Below are positions 44,371 through 53,963 of a stretch of DNA of 64,000 nt, piece by piece (the stretch's first letter is position 1; the number at the start of each line of letters is the position of its first letter). The stretch covers positions 62,001 to 126,000 of the forward strand of contig DAIORT010000003.1 of NCBI GenBank assembly GCA_036752905.1, in the 5' to 3' direction. The notes under the pieces were generated by a model. That model was not told the origin of the DNA. It saw only the letters and a list, made by a program, of their open reading frames with translations, and did not search any database. A program made the translations under genes and the position numbers. The stretch is from UBA4877 sp002399345 (GTDB lineage: Bacteria > Bacillota > Thermoanaerobacteria > Thermoanaerobacterales > UBA4877).

Positions 44371-45231
44371 TTATTTTTTATCAATTTCATTTTTACTATA
44401 CCCAGGCATACCTTCCCTGTATTTGCCCCTCGTATTGAGTCCCCCCATCCCGTCCCGTCCGGTGACTGTGTTCTCCAGAACGTCAGAAGCATTGATTATA
44501 TCCCTCATATCAGTATAAGCGATCTTCTCACATATAATAACAGGGTCCAGACAATGTATGAGCACCCGCTCAGGAGAGCTGGCATAATTTGCGCCTGCTT
44601 CCATAAGCGCTTCATAGAATGATTGGCATGCACCAGCTATGATCACCAGGTCGTCTAGGGAGGGTTCATACTCCCTGGCCATCTTAACAGCTTCAACAAA
44701 GTACATGGAATTTTTATAATTCGCGTAATCCATTCTGTCCTCAGCATCTTTTTTCATCGCATCGTGTCCCGTTATGACTAGTATATCCGGTTTATATTTT
44801 ACAAGCAGATCCTTTACAATCCGGGGCTGTTCTTCTTCCTTTGCCTCTACCCCAACAACATCTATATAAAACTCATTATAAAAATCCTTACATTGTTTTA
44901 GATATTCTATATCACTGTCCAGATGGAGCACCCGGCCCGGCCTTTTTAATATACTGCCGTCACTCCTCATATTATTGTTATTGGATTTATGCTCGGTCTT
45001 TATTTTTTGTTTTATATTTTTCAAAATATCATCATAATACTTCGTAAACTGGGATGCCCTTACTTTTCCGACGGGTATCAAATCATCTTCATAGGCATCC
45101 GCCTCGATCCTGACACATTTACCTTTTATCCTGTATATCATCTTTCCCTTGTTATATCTGTATCCGGCGACAGTAAAGAGTATATCTTCGCCATATGAGT
45201 TCCTTACAACCATATCGCCAACTTTCAGCAT
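44371..45231 (-). CDS. yabG: Sporulation-specific protease YabG
   Basis: A 286-residue protein with an N-terminal small beta domain (KVGDMVVRNSYGEDILFTV) and the YabG core: RVLHLDSDIEYL, PDILVITGHDAM and IIAGACQSFYEALM, with likely catalytic His and Cys in the last two. YabG processes coat proteins such as SafA, or pro-germination proteases in C. difficile. I use the ATG at 45231, 8 bases after AAAGGGG, over the GTG at 45240. It precedes veg as in many Firmicutes. Confidence 0.93.
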   Translation of the reverse strand: MLKVGDMVVRNSYGEDILFTVAGYRYNKGKMIYRIKGKCVRIEADAYEDDLIPVGKVRASQFTKYYDDILKNIKQKIKTEHKSNNNNMRSDGSILKRPGRVLHLDSDIEYLKQCKDFYNEFYIDVVGVEAKEEEQPRIVKDLLVKYKPDILVITGHDAMKKDAEDRMDYANYKNSMYFVEAVKMAREYEPSLDDLVIIAGACQSFYEALMEAGANYASSPERVLIHCLDPVIICEKIAYTDMRDIINASDVLENTVTGRDGMGGLNTRGKYREGMPGYSKNEIDKK

Positions 45232-45326
45232 TGTTCGCACCCCTTTCGTATGTGCCTATGATATAATATGAAAATATATATTGCTGCGTTCTTTTTCTAA
45301 TAAGATCATTTAATTACATTAGTGAT

Positions 45327-45355
45327 GTATATTTTTCATAAAAGGAAAAATAATA
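45327..45355 (+). promoter_or_regulatory. Possible sigma-G promoter of spoVT
   Basis: GTATA (45327-45331), 17 bases, then AATAATA (45349-45355). This agrees with the forespore sigma-G consensus GHATR and CATWHTA at all but one position, 32 bases upstream of the TTG start. Confidence 0.5.
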
Positions 45356-45386
45356 TAAATAAGCTCAATCGAAGGAGGTTACTAAC

Positions 45387-45941
45387 TTGAAAGCTACTGG
45401 TATTGTAAGAAGAATTGACGATCTGGGCAGGGTAGTAATACCAAAGGAAATAAGACGTACGTTGAGGATAAGAGAGGGCGATCCTCTGGAGATATTTACC
45501 GACAGAGAAGGAGAAATCATACTGAAAAAATACTCACCTATTGGTGAATTAAGTGATTTTGCACAGCAATATTCCGACGCCCTTTATCAATCTACGAAGC
45601 ATATCGTATTGGTAACGGATGGGGATACCATCATTGCCATTTCAGGCGGAGTCAAAAAAGATTATATTGATAAATTAATCAGTCCGGAACTGGAAAAAGT
45701 CATAGATGGGAAAAAAACCGTAACCTTAGGAAAAGGAGGAGATGGCAGCCCGATACCAATCTATAACGGAGAGCCGGAAAAAACATCGGGTTCACAGGTA
45801 ATAACACCGATCATATCCAGAGGAGATTGTATAGGTGCTGTAATCATAGCCAGCAAGGATGACGACATAGAGCTAAATGAAATAGATGTAAAACTATCTG
45901 AAACCGCAGCATCATTTCTGGGTAAACAAATGGAAGATTGA
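45387..45941 (+). CDS. spoVT: Stage V sporulation protein T
   Basis: A 184-residue transcription factor. Residues 1-50 form an AbrB/SpoVT swapped-hairpin DNA-binding domain (RIDDLGRVVIPKEIRRTLRI) and the rest a GAF domain, the SpoVT architecture. It tunes late forespore (sigma-G) gene expression. The start codon is TTG with GAAGGAGG seven bases upstream. It stands alone on the plus strand between yabG and a convergent Nudix gene. Confidence 0.95.
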   Translation: MKATGIVRRIDDLGRVVIPKEIRRTLRIREGDPLEIFTDREGEIILKKYSPIGELSDFAQQYSDALYQSTKHIVLVTDGDTIIAISGGVKKDYIDKLISPELEKVIDGKKTVTLGKGGDGSPIPIYNGEPEKTSGSQVITPIISRGDCIGAVIIASKDDDIELNEIDVKLSETAASFLGKQMED

Positions 45942-45947
45942 GACATG

Positions 45948-45967
45948 GCCTGCCATAGTGCGGGCCG
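45948..45967 (+). terminator. Terminator after spoVT
   Basis: GGCCTGC and GCGGGCC pair around CATAGT and are followed by GTTTTTTATT. Confidence 0.75.
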
Positions 45968-46044
45968 TTTTTTATTGCAGGCAAAACCGCACAGCTGGAA
46001 AATTGCCTGCAATCCTTATATATAAACAAGATTCTTCTATCACT

Positions 46045-46647
46045 CTACTTAGTAAGTCGTAAAAAATTAATCAGGATGCGTGCCGTAAGTCCCCATATAA
46101 CGTATTCATTATATATATAAAAATATTCCGGATACTCGGATGTATGCCATTTATATTGGTATCCACCTGGAATAAGATTATATGGAAAGTCATCCGGCGG
46201 ATCCATCTTAATGGACACATGGTATACCTTAGGTTTATTTTGCTTAAAGAAGTCTATGGGAACCGAAAATACCTCTTTTACTTCCTGGGCACTTGGATTT
46301 ATGGATTTGTAATCAGATATTTTACCGATATAAGGAAATATCATAAAGTTAAAAGGTGTGATCACTATATCCAGCGGGGCTATGATATCCATTTGCCTCC
46401 GTGTAAGGCCCAGTTCTTCAGATGTCTCACGCTCGGCCGTATCCATGCTGCCTTTATCTGTGTCTTCCATGCCGCCTCCGGGAAAACATATTTCACTCGG
46501 CTGGCGTTTTATGGTGTCTGCCCTCACCTCGAAGAGTATACATTCCTTGCCGTCTATGTTTGCAATAGGCAGCAACACGGCAGATTTGAAGAAATTATCA
46601 CAGTCTATTATTTCAGGCTTTCTTCCTGCCAGATTCATATAATCCAT
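46045..46647 (-). CDS. Nudix hydrolase (CoA-pyrophosphatase-like)
   Basis: A 200-residue Nudix protein. The Nudix box is GGGMEDTDKGSMDTA followed by ERETSEELGL (about 77-101), with the REx2EE metal site. The preceding PSEICFPGG is the UPF0035 pattern shared by CoA and nucleotide pyrophosphatases (NudL/YeaB type). It would cut pyrophosphate bonds in CoA or acyl-CoA. The substrate is inferred from family resemblance. GGAGGATCTCT precedes the ATG. Confidence 0.85.
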   Translation of the reverse strand: MDYMNLAGRKPEIIDCDNFFKSAVLLPIANIDGKECILFEVRADTIKRQPSEICFPGGGMEDTDKGSMDTAERETSEELGLTRRQMDIIAPLDIVITPFNFMIFPYIGKISDYKSINPSAQEVKEVFSVPIDFFKQNKPKVYHVSIKMDPPDDFPYNLIPGGYQYKWHTSEYPEYFYIYNEYVIWGLTARILINFLRLTK

Positions 46648-46723
46648 AGAGATCCTCCAAAGTTATTATTGTTGTGCACATACTCTTTCCTCTATTATAC
46701 ACAATTCATCAGGATAAAGTAAA

Positions 46724-46745
46724 AGAGAGGCTTTTAAGCCTCTCT
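46724..46745 (-). terminator. Terminator overlapping the stop of the second binding-protein gene
   Basis: AGAGAGGC/GCCTCTCT stem followed on the minus strand by TTTTAC. It includes part of the TAG stop codon. Confidence 0.8.
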
Positions 46746-48378
46746 ATTTCCAGCTGGCATACCTGAAGAAATTAAACTTTAGAGGACTTGCGATATACCC
46801 TTTTAGGCCTGGCCGCACCACGATGTTTTCAGTATAAAAATATAGCGGACCTACCGGGCATTCCTTCATTAAAAGCGCATCCGCCTTATGCATAGCATCC
46901 ATCCTGACATTTGTATCCGACTTGCTGCGCGCCGTTGCTATATAGCTATCATACTGCTTGTTACTCCAGTGGGAATTATTATTGACATTATCCGTATCTA
47001 AAAGCTCAAGCATACCCAGGGGGTCTACATAATCGGATATATAGCCGTCCCTGGCGATATCGTAGTTTCCCTGCTTACGGGTATCGAGAAAAACGTTCCA
47101 CTCCTCCTGCTTAAGCTCTATGTCTATACCTAGGTTCTTCTTCCACATCTGTTGCAATGCCTCACCTATCTGCTTATGTCCCTCACCGGTGTTAAAGGTA
47201 TATGATAATTTCGGAAATCCCTTGCCATCTGGATAACCTGCGTCGGAAAGCAGCTGCCTGGCCTTTTTGGCATCCGCTTTACCAGGATCATAATAGTCAC
47301 CGCAGATTTTTCTGAAGTCATCCGAAGCATCCTTATCCGGTAGTCCGTAAGGGACAAAAGCCCCTGCCGGCACCTCCCCTCCTTTGGTCACATTTTCAAC
47401 TATAGCCTTCCTGTCTATTGCCAAAGTAAGAGCCTCCCTAACCCTGGGATCATCCAGCGGCTTTTTGTTTACGTTATAACTCACGTAATATGTGCCTATG
47501 GTAGGCAGGGCAGTAAGTTTCCCCTCCTCCTTAAGCCGGGCCAATTCCTGAGACGGCGGATTATCAATAAGGTCAACTTCACCTGATTCATAGCTTGCAA
47601 GAGAAGTATTTTCATCGACAATCTCTGTAAAGACAAGTTTATTCATCTTTACATTTTTGGCATCCCAGTAATTGGGATTCTTTACAAACTCTATCATATC
47701 ATTATGCACCCATTTCGACACCTGAAAGGGACCGTTACCTATATAGCTCTCGGGATGCATCGCCCATCCGTCGGGATCCTTCTCCACTATATCCTGCCTT
47801 ATGGGTACAAGCTCATGCCGGGAAAAAATCTGCAATATATACGATGTGGGCTCCTTAAGCGTCACCTCAAGAGTCTTGTCATCCACGGCCTTTATACCTA
47901 CCGAGTCCCAATCTGCCTTACCGTCATAATACTCTTCGGCATTCTTTATATAATAAAGATTATAGGAATAATGCGCACCAACCTCAGGGTTCAAGGTCCT
48001 CTTCCATGAATAGACAAAGTCATTGGCGGTAACTGGTTTACCATCATACCATTTCGCACTGTCTCTGATCTTAAAAGTCCAAACCAATCCGTCGTCACTG
48101 GTTTCCCATTTTTCAGCAATAGCCGGCTCAATGACATTATTCTCGTCATGCCTCACCAACGCCTCAAAATTATTGTATATAACCTGATCACCCGGTATTT
48201 CGCTGCATAGGGCCGGATCTAAGCTCTGCGGCTCCGCGCCCAGGTTATAGACCATGCTGTCCTTAGTTTTACTTTTGCCGGATTCACCGGTTTTTGCCGC
48301 CTGCCGGCTTGTTGAACATCCAGATGTAAGTGAAATCACAAGAAGAAATGTTAATAAAAATATGGCACTTCTCTTCAT
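46744..48378 (-). CDS. Oligopeptide-type ABC transporter substrate-binding lipoprotein (copy 2)
   Basis: A 544-residue family 5 binding protein with lipobox LTSGCS and the same landmarks as copy 1: EPQSLDPALCS, ANDFVYSWKRTLNPEVGA and ALTLAIDRKAIV. The two proteins are clearly paralogues about 4.5 kb apart, on the same strand, with no permease or ATPase genes nearby. GAGGGGGGTTTATGT precedes the ATG. It probably feeds a transporter encoded elsewhere. Confidence 0.92.
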   Translation of the reverse strand: MKRSAIFLLTFLLVISLTSGCSTSRQAAKTGESGKSKTKDSMVYNLGAEPQSLDPALCSEIPGDQVIYNNFEALVRHDENNVIEPAIAEKWETSDDGLVWTFKIRDSAKWYDGKPVTANDFVYSWKRTLNPEVGAHYSYNLYYIKNAEEYYDGKADWDSVGIKAVDDKTLEVTLKEPTSYILQIFSRHELVPIRQDIVEKDPDGWAMHPESYIGNGPFQVSKWVHNDMIEFVKNPNYWDAKNVKMNKLVFTEIVDENTSLASYESGEVDLIDNPPSQELARLKEEGKLTALPTIGTYYVSYNVNKKPLDDPRVREALTLAIDRKAIVENVTKGGEVPAGAFVPYGLPDKDASDDFRKICGDYYDPGKADAKKARQLLSDAGYPDGKGFPKLSYTFNTGEGHKQIGEALQQMWKKNLGIDIELKQEEWNVFLDTRKQGNYDIARDGYISDYVDPLGMLELLDTDNVNNNSHWSNKQYDSYIATARSKSDTNVRMDAMHKADALLMKECPVGPLYFYTENIVVRPGLKGYIASPLKFNFFRYASWK

Positions 48379-48494
48379 ACATAAACCCCCCTCTAATTAG
48401 TTTTCCATTAAAACAACTTTAAAATATTTCGTTCCCCCTTTCATATAAAATCAAGTAAAATTATTTATATTTTATCATCTTTTCTGCATAAAAA

Positions 48495-48529
48495 AAAGAC
48501 AAAGTTTCATATTCATTTACTCTGTCTTT
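48495..48529 (-). terminator. Terminator-like stem-loop at the SDR remnant
   Basis: AAAGACA/TGTCTTT stem followed on the minus strand by a long T run. No intact minus-strand gene ends here, so it may be the terminator of a lost gene. Confidence 0.55.
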
Positions 48530-48537
48530 GGCTTTAC

Positions 48538-48733
48538 TACAATTTATGCCACCGCATTTCAACAAGTCCTCCGATTTCCTCCGGCCTGGCTTATTCCACA
48601 GCAAAGGGTGCGGTAAGGATTATGGCAATCCTGATGATATTGCTTATTGCGTATGCTATCTCCTCTCCTTTCAGATGCTTCAAGATATATTACCGGGCGA
48701 GATTTCATTGTTGACGGCGGTTATGTAGACTAA
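48538..48733 (+). pseudogene. Remnant of a short-chain dehydrogenase/reductase (SDR) gene
   Basis: A plus-strand frame reads SSGLAYSTAKGAVRIM, the SDR active-site YxxxK segment, then shifts to YGNPDDIAYCVCYLL. A further shift gives RYITGRDFIVDGGYVD and stop (48731-48733), the SDR C-terminal signature. About 40 residues between the active site and the second part are missing, and there are two frame changes. The N-terminal Rossmann half is gone. This is a decayed gene with an internal deletion, inside a 412-base gap that otherwise holds terminators. Confidence 0.8.
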
Positions 48734-48770
48734 GAACACGCAAGTTCTGTAAAAAACCGAGCTAAAAAAT

Positions 48771-48792
48771 AAGGCTACCCTAGGGTAGCCTT
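48771..48792 (-). terminator. Terminator after the PrsA-like gene
   Basis: AAGGCTACCC-TA-GGGTAGCCTT perfect stem, followed on the minus strand by ATTTTTT. It begins inside the stop codon. Confidence 0.9.
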
Positions 48793-49759
48793 ACATATTT
48801 TCCGTATACTTTTTTATTTTGGCATCGCTCTTCCATTTATCAACAAGCTGGCTGAACTTCTCATCCTTTTTACCGGCAAGCACTGTTTCGCTTATCTCAC
48901 TCTTTACGTCTGCAAACGGCTTAACAGGATTTACCTTCTTATCGGTCACTTTTATTATATGGTATCCATCATCCGCTTTGACCAGACCGGATATATCCCC
49001 CGGCTTCATGGCAAATGCGGCGATGCTTACTTCCTGCGGCTGTCCGTTAAATGCAAATTCACCCAGACTGCCCCCATCTTTCTTTGTGTCTTCGTCCTCG
49101 GAATATTTTTTAGCCAGTGCAGCAAAATCCTGGCCTGCTTTAGCCTTTTTCTGCACATCGTCTGCTTTTGTCTTATCCTTTATAAGTATATGAGACGCCG
49201 TAACGGTATCCGGCTGGGTCTTATAATCCGACTGATGCTGGTTATAATATTGCTTTAACTCTTCATCCGTCACATTAATACCTGAGGTAGTCTTTTCCCA
49301 TAGTTTGTACTGGATAAGCTGGACCTGCATGAGATTTGTATAAAAATCTTCAGATACATTCTGGCTCTCCAGGTATTCCTTAAACTTATCATTGCCGCCG
49401 AAAGATGACTTCACTGAATCCACATGAGACTTAAGCTCATCCTTGAAGGACTTTGAGTTTACATCTACGTTATTTTTCTTGGCCTGCTGATTGAGTAAGG
49501 ACTCATATATCATCTCATCCAATACGTTCTCTTTAAGTATGTCTATCATTTTCTTACCCTGAGATTCTGTATTCCAATATTTATCATTCACATTCGGTTG
49601 GGCTTCATATGATTTCTTATAGTTGTCCACTGTTTTATCAAACTCGGATTTCTTTATATCCACGCCGTTTACGGTAGCCACTGTTTTATCCTGCCCGCAG
49701 GCGGCCATGCTGAATACCATAGCGACGATCAGAAACACTAACAATGCTTTTTTCTTCAA
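48791..49759 (-). CDS. prsA: PrsA-like peptidyl-prolyl isomerase lipoprotein
   Basis: A 322-residue foldase lipoprotein. I start at a TTG (49759), 9 bases after GGGGAGTG, which gives a classic lipoprotein signal KKKALLVFLIVAMVFSMAAC. A GTG at 49768 is possible. It has an N-terminal SurA-like helical part and a parvulin domain near 180-275 (VTASHILIKDK, GSLGEFAFNGQ, PGDISGLVKADDGYHIIKV). PrsA folds secreted proteins at the outer face of the membrane. It lies 41 bases after the mfd stop, on the same strand. Confidence 0.92.
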   Translation of the reverse strand: MKKKALLVFLIVAMVFSMAACGQDKTVATVNGVDIKKSEFDKTVDNYKKSYEAQPNVNDKYWNTESQGKKMIDILKENVLDEMIYESLLNQQAKKNNVDVNSKSFKDELKSHVDSVKSSFGGNDKFKEYLESQNVSEDFYTNLMQVQLIQYKLWEKTTSGINVTDEELKQYYNQHQSDYKTQPDTVTASHILIKDKTKADDVQKKAKAGQDFAALAKKYSEDEDTKKDGGSLGEFAFNGQPQEVSIAAFAMKPGDISGLVKADDGYHIIKVTDKKVNPVKPFADVKSEISETVLAGKKDEKFSQLVDKWKSDAKIKKYTENM

Positions 49760-49799
49760 GTCGTTCACTCCCCATCCCTTATTATATGATCATTATACA

Positions 49800-52700
49800 C
49801 TATCTTAAGTCGGCCTTCAAATTCAATGATTCTTTGATCGCTATCAAAAAGCAGCACAGGCGGCTCAATATTTCATTCTCTTTTTTATCAGTTACCTTTA
49901 TCGTAAAAGCAGGAGGAACGGTAGCTGAGTATAGGACATCCTTATTCTCTTTCATTAAATTGCTTACAAAGCCTATATCGCTGCCCATTTCATCCGGCAG
50001 GGTGATGACCAGACCATCCCCCTTCTGCTCTATCGACTGTATCTTCAGCGACTGCGCAATGGATTTTATATATACTATCTCTATGAGGTTACATACGGAT
50101 GCTGGGATATCCCCAAATCTGTCTATAAACTCTTCCTGAATGTCTGATACATCCTCGCGGCTTTCAATAGAAGCCAACTTCTTATACATTTCTATGCGAA
50201 GCGATTCCTCCTTGATGTATTTACTGTCTATATATGCATTTATATTGAGATCTACAGTGGTATCAACCTTTTCCTCGGTTTTATCACCCTTAAGTTTCCC
50301 AACGGCATCCTTCATCATCTTAAAATAGAGTTCATATCCCACTGCTACCATGTGGCCATGCTGCTGCGGGCCGAGCAGGTTACCTGCTCCGCGTATCTCG
50401 AGGTCCTTCATGGCAAGCTTAACACCCGAACCGAACTCGGTAAATTCCTTTATGGCCTTGAGCCTTTTCTCGGCTTCTTCTGAGAGTACCTTATTCCTTT
50501 CATAGGTAAAATAAGCATAGGCCAAACGGTTGGAGCGGCCGACCCTCCCACGCAGCTGATAAAGCTGGGCCAGGCCCATCCTGTCTGCATCCTTTACGAT
50601 AATGGTATTTACATTGGGAATGTCCAGCCCCGTCTCTATTATTGTCGTACAGACAAGAACGTTGTACTCCTTATTATAAAATGCCTTCATCACTTTCTCC
50701 AGCTGCCTCTCAGACATCTTCCCATGAGCAACACATATTTTGGCCTCGGGAACCAATGATTTTAACCGCGTGGCTATTTTAGAGATGTTATATACCCTGT
50801 TATAGAGGAAATACACTTGCCCTCCCCTGCTTATCTCCTGCAGAATGGCATCCCTCACAACCTCATCGTTGTATTCCATCACATATGTCTGCACCGGATA
50901 CCTCTCCTGCGGCGGAGTCTCTATTTCGCTCATATCCCGAAGACCTATAAGCGACATGTGCATTGTCCGCGGTATGGGCGTAGCAGAAAGAGCAAGGGCA
51001 TCCACATTTTTGGCAATTTCCTTAAGCCTCTCCTTCTGCTTTACGCCAAACCTCTGTTCCTCATCCACTATCAGCAATCCAAGATCTTTAAACCGGATAT
51101 CCTTCTGTATAAGCCGGTGCGTGCCGATTACAATATCAACGCTGCCATACCTGATCTTTTTTAGGGTATGCTTTTGCTGCTCAGGTGTGCGAAATCGGCT
51201 GAGCATGTCTATGCTTACGGGAAAATTCTTAAACCTATCTACAAAGTTATTATAGTGCTGTTCGGCTAGTATAGTGGTGGGACATAGATAAGCAACCTGC
51301 TTATTGTCCATAACCGCTTTAAATGCCGCCCTTATAGCCACCTCTGTCTTGCCATAGCCCACATCGCCACAGAGAAGCCTATCCATAGGCCGCGGCTTTT
51401 CCATGTCCTTCTTTACCTCTGCAACTGACCTTATCTGGTCGGGTGTCTCCTCATAGGGAAAACCCTCCTCAAATTCTTTTTGCCAAGGAGTATCGGGAGA
51501 AAAGGCATGCCCCGGGGTGGCCTGACGCACCGCATAGAGATTAATAAGTTCCTTTGCCATTTCTTCTATACCCTGTTTTACTTTAGTCCGGGTCTTTTGC
51601 CACTCGCTGCCGCCCAGTTTATTTAACCTGGGTTTCTTGCTTTCTTCGCCCACATATTTCTGTATAAGATCCATCTGGTCCACCGGGACATACAGTTTAT
51701 CGGCCCCGGAATACTCCAGGTTGAGATAATCGCGGGTTACTCCTTCCACCTTGAAGGTAACGATCCCGGTAAACCTACCTATCCCATGATTTTCATGCAC
51801 TACATAGTCGCCCGGATGGAGATCGGTAACCTCCAGCTTACCCTTGCGGGCCTTTTTTGAGGGCGCCCTTCTTTGCTTGGATACGCCGAAAAGCTCTGCT
51901 TCCGTAGCCAGGGCAAAGCCTGATTCGGGTATTTCGTATCCTTCGGAAACACTGCCCGGCATTATGTTTATTTCATTTAATTTAAGACCTTCTATATCAT
52001 CGATAAAGTGGGAATTTATGCCGAAATCCGCCAGGCTCTTTACCATGGAACGGGCCTTATCCTCGCTACCCGCAAGCAGTACTACGGTATATGCCTTGCT
52101 GTTCCATGTTTTGAGCTCTTCTCTTATGAGCTCGGCTTTGCCGTGGAAGGGGTGCATACCCTTCGCCAGAAAATCAATTGATACCTTAGGACTTATTATA
52201 TTATTCCGCGGGAATGTGGATACCGTAAGGCAGGTCTTATTTATCGCCGAGGACAGTATACCGCCGAAATCAGTCTTCAGCCTGGCCTGGCCGGGCAGCA
52301 CCTCGCCCCTTGTCAGGAGGTCTTCAAACATCTCGTTAAATCTTTCCAGATCCTTTGATGATTTTGCATCAAGCCGGGACGGCTCATTAAATACAATGAG
52401 GGCATCTTCTTTAAGGTAGTCTACGAGGGTATATGCCTTGCCGTAAAAGTACGGCAGGTATTGCTCAATACCTTCAAAATAAGTACCGAGGTTAAAGTTT
52501 GCCAGCCTGTCCTCTATCTTTTCCCTCAGTTTGTCCTGAACATTAGGCAGTTTTATCCTGCTCATCTGAGCAGTAAGATCATAGGATATTTTCTTATATG
52601 CTCTTTTAAAATCATCCGGCGTAGCGAGTAGCTCCCTTGCCGGTGTTATGTGCACACTATTCGTCTCTTCATATGAACGCTGCGAAGCAGGGTCAAAATA

Positions 52701-53309
52701 CCTTATCGAATCAACCTCGATGTCAAATAGTTCGATTCGCACCGCCTGCTGCGTGTCCATGGGAAAAAGGTCTATAATATCTCCCCGGACGGAGAACTGG
52801 CCCCTGCCCTCTACCATCATTTCCCTCTCATATCCCATATAAATAAGTGTATCTATAATCCCATTCCTGTCCACGGTATCACCGACTGCTATATCCAAGC
52901 CTGTACCCGTGTAAACCTCAGGCGGCATGAGTACCTGCATGAGTGCATCCATGGATGCGCACACAACGGAGCTACGCCCCGATGACAGAGCACTTAAGGT
53001 TTTTAACCTGTCGGCTGTCATATCTGTGCTCACAGCCTCTACAGAATAAAACACAACATCTCTTTTGGGAAAAAGATAAACCTCTTGATTTTTTAAATAA
53101 AATGACAGATCCTCATAGAGCTTTCTCATTTCATTCTCATTCTCAGTTACTATGAGGACCTGCCTATTAAATTCTTTGTTTAAAGCCGCCAAAAGCGGTG
53201 CGGCCTGGCCGGTTAAAAGACCGGTCAACGCTATGGGCTGAGTCCCCGAGTCTATCGCATCCCTCAGCTGCCCAAAAGAATTTGTCTTAAAATAGGGGTT
53301 AAAAGTCAA
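49800..53309 (-). CDS. mfd: Transcription-repair coupling factor
   Basis: A 1169-residue Mfd of full length. It has the UvrB-homology N-terminus (DLFP and RIELFDIEVDSIRYFDP), the RNA-polymerase-interaction domain near 500 (DYVVHENHGIGRF), helicase motifs GDVGYGKTEVA, DEEQRFG, SATPIPRT and QLRGRVGRS, and the C-terminal TRCF domain. It dislodges stalled RNA polymerase and recruits UvrA to lesions. The start is TTG behind GAGGTGATGTTAGC, 12 bases after pth. The pth-mfd order is typical of Firmicutes. Confidence 0.97.
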   Translation of the reverse strand: MTFNPYFKTNSFGQLRDAIDSGTQPIALTGLLTGQAAPLLAALNKEFNRQVLIVTENENEMRKLYEDLSFYLKNQEVYLFPKRDVVFYSVEAVSTDMTADRLKTLSALSSGRSSVVCASMDALMQVLMPPEVYTGTGLDIAVGDTVDRNGIIDTLIYMGYEREMMVEGRGQFSVRGDIIDLFPMDTQQAVRIELFDIEVDSIRYFDPASQRSYEETNSVHITPARELLATPDDFKRAYKKISYDLTAQMSRIKLPNVQDKLREKIEDRLANFNLGTYFEGIEQYLPYFYGKAYTLVDYLKEDALIVFNEPSRLDAKSSKDLERFNEMFEDLLTRGEVLPGQARLKTDFGGILSSAINKTCLTVSTFPRNNIISPKVSIDFLAKGMHPFHGKAELIREELKTWNSKAYTVVLLAGSEDKARSMVKSLADFGINSHFIDDIEGLKLNEINIMPGSVSEGYEIPESGFALATEAELFGVSKQRRAPSKKARKGKLEVTDLHPGDYVVHENHGIGRFTGIVTFKVEGVTRDYLNLEYSGADKLYVPVDQMDLIQKYVGEESKKPRLNKLGGSEWQKTRTKVKQGIEEMAKELINLYAVRQATPGHAFSPDTPWQKEFEEGFPYEETPDQIRSVAEVKKDMEKPRPMDRLLCGDVGYGKTEVAIRAAFKAVMDNKQVAYLCPTTILAEQHYNNFVDRFKNFPVSIDMLSRFRTPEQQKHTLKKIRYGSVDIVIGTHRLIQKDIRFKDLGLLIVDEEQRFGVKQKERLKEIAKNVDALALSATPIPRTMHMSLIGLRDMSEIETPPQERYPVQTYVMEYNDEVVRDAILQEISRGGQVYFLYNRVYNISKIATRLKSLVPEAKICVAHGKMSERQLEKVMKAFYNKEYNVLVCTTIIETGLDIPNVNTIIVKDADRMGLAQLYQLRGRVGRSNRLAYAYFTYERNKVLSEEAEKRLKAIKEFTEFGSGVKLAMKDLEIRGAGNLLGPQQHGHMVAVGYELYFKMMKDAVGKLKGDKTEEKVDTTVDLNINAYIDSKYIKEESLRIEMYKKLASIESREDVSDIQEEFIDRFGDIPASVCNLIEIVYIKSIAQSLKIQSIEQKGDGLVITLPDEMGSDIGFVSNLMKENKDVLYSATVPPAFTIKVTDKKENEILSRLCCFLIAIKESLNLKADLR

Positions 53310-53321
53310 GCTAACATCACC

Positions 53322-53876
53322 TCAATTGGGATTGTAACGGTTCATGGCAGTGCTTATCCCATCTTTTATCATACACTCTACGGCATCAACAGCATCATTT
53401 ATACTCTGAGCCATCACTGTCATTTCCTCCTGCGTGAATCTTCCCAGCACATGCGATACCAGATCGTGCTGAGGCTTTCCTGTACCTATTCTTATACGTG
53501 GAAAATCCTCACTCTTTAAATTATATATTATGGATTTAAGTCCATTATGTCCGCCGTCGCTGCCTTTCTTTCTTATACGTATCTTACCCAACGGCAAGTT
53601 TACATCATCGCAGATAACAAAAACATCCTGCACAGTTGATTTGTAAAAATTTACCACATCAAAGGCGCACCGCCCCGAATCATTAACATAGGTAAGGGGC
53701 TTAATGAAAAGTATCTTTTCACCGTCTATTATTGTCTCACCTATGAGTCCTTTAAACCTGTCTTTAAAATTTATATTATATCTTCCAGCCAGCTCGTCAA
53801 TAACCATAAAGCCGACGTTATGTCTCGTTCCGGCATACTTCGTGCCGGGATTTCCTATACCTAAAACAATTTTCAT
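53322..53876 (-). CDS. pth: Peptidyl-tRNA hydrolase
   Basis: A 184-residue Pth. KIVLGIGNPGTKYAGTRHNVGFMV contains the substrate Asn and catalytic His (given by MKIVLGIGNPG and TRHNVG). PLTYVNDSG and DDVNLPLGKIRIRKKGS follow. It releases peptides from stalled peptidyl-tRNA. The start is the ATG at 53876 (TTGGAGG upstream); a longer open frame to 54056 runs into the riboswitch region and is not used. Upstream TATAAT may be its promoter. Confidence 0.96.
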   Translation of the reverse strand: MKIVLGIGNPGTKYAGTRHNVGFMVIDELAGRYNINFKDRFKGLIGETIIDGEKILFIKPLTYVNDSGRCAFDVVNFYKSTVQDVFVICDDVNLPLGKIRIRKKGSDGGHNGLKSIIYNLKSEDFPRIRIGTGKPQHDLVSHVLGRFTQEEMTVMAQSINDAVDAVECMIKDGISTAMNRYNPN

Positions 53877-53953
53877 CATTGTTCCTCCAATTGTAATTAT
53901 ACACCAATGGTCAATAAGTTTATACAACGTCCTGCATTTAAGTTTGCTATTTG

Positions 53954-53959
53954 ATATAA
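53954..53959 (+). promoter_or_regulatory. Extended -10 promoter of folT
   Basis: TGATATAAT (TG one base before TATAAT) is an extended -10. No clear -35 is seen. Transcription would start near 53966, at the first base of the riboswitch. Confidence 0.6.
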
Positions 53960-53963
53960 TCAA

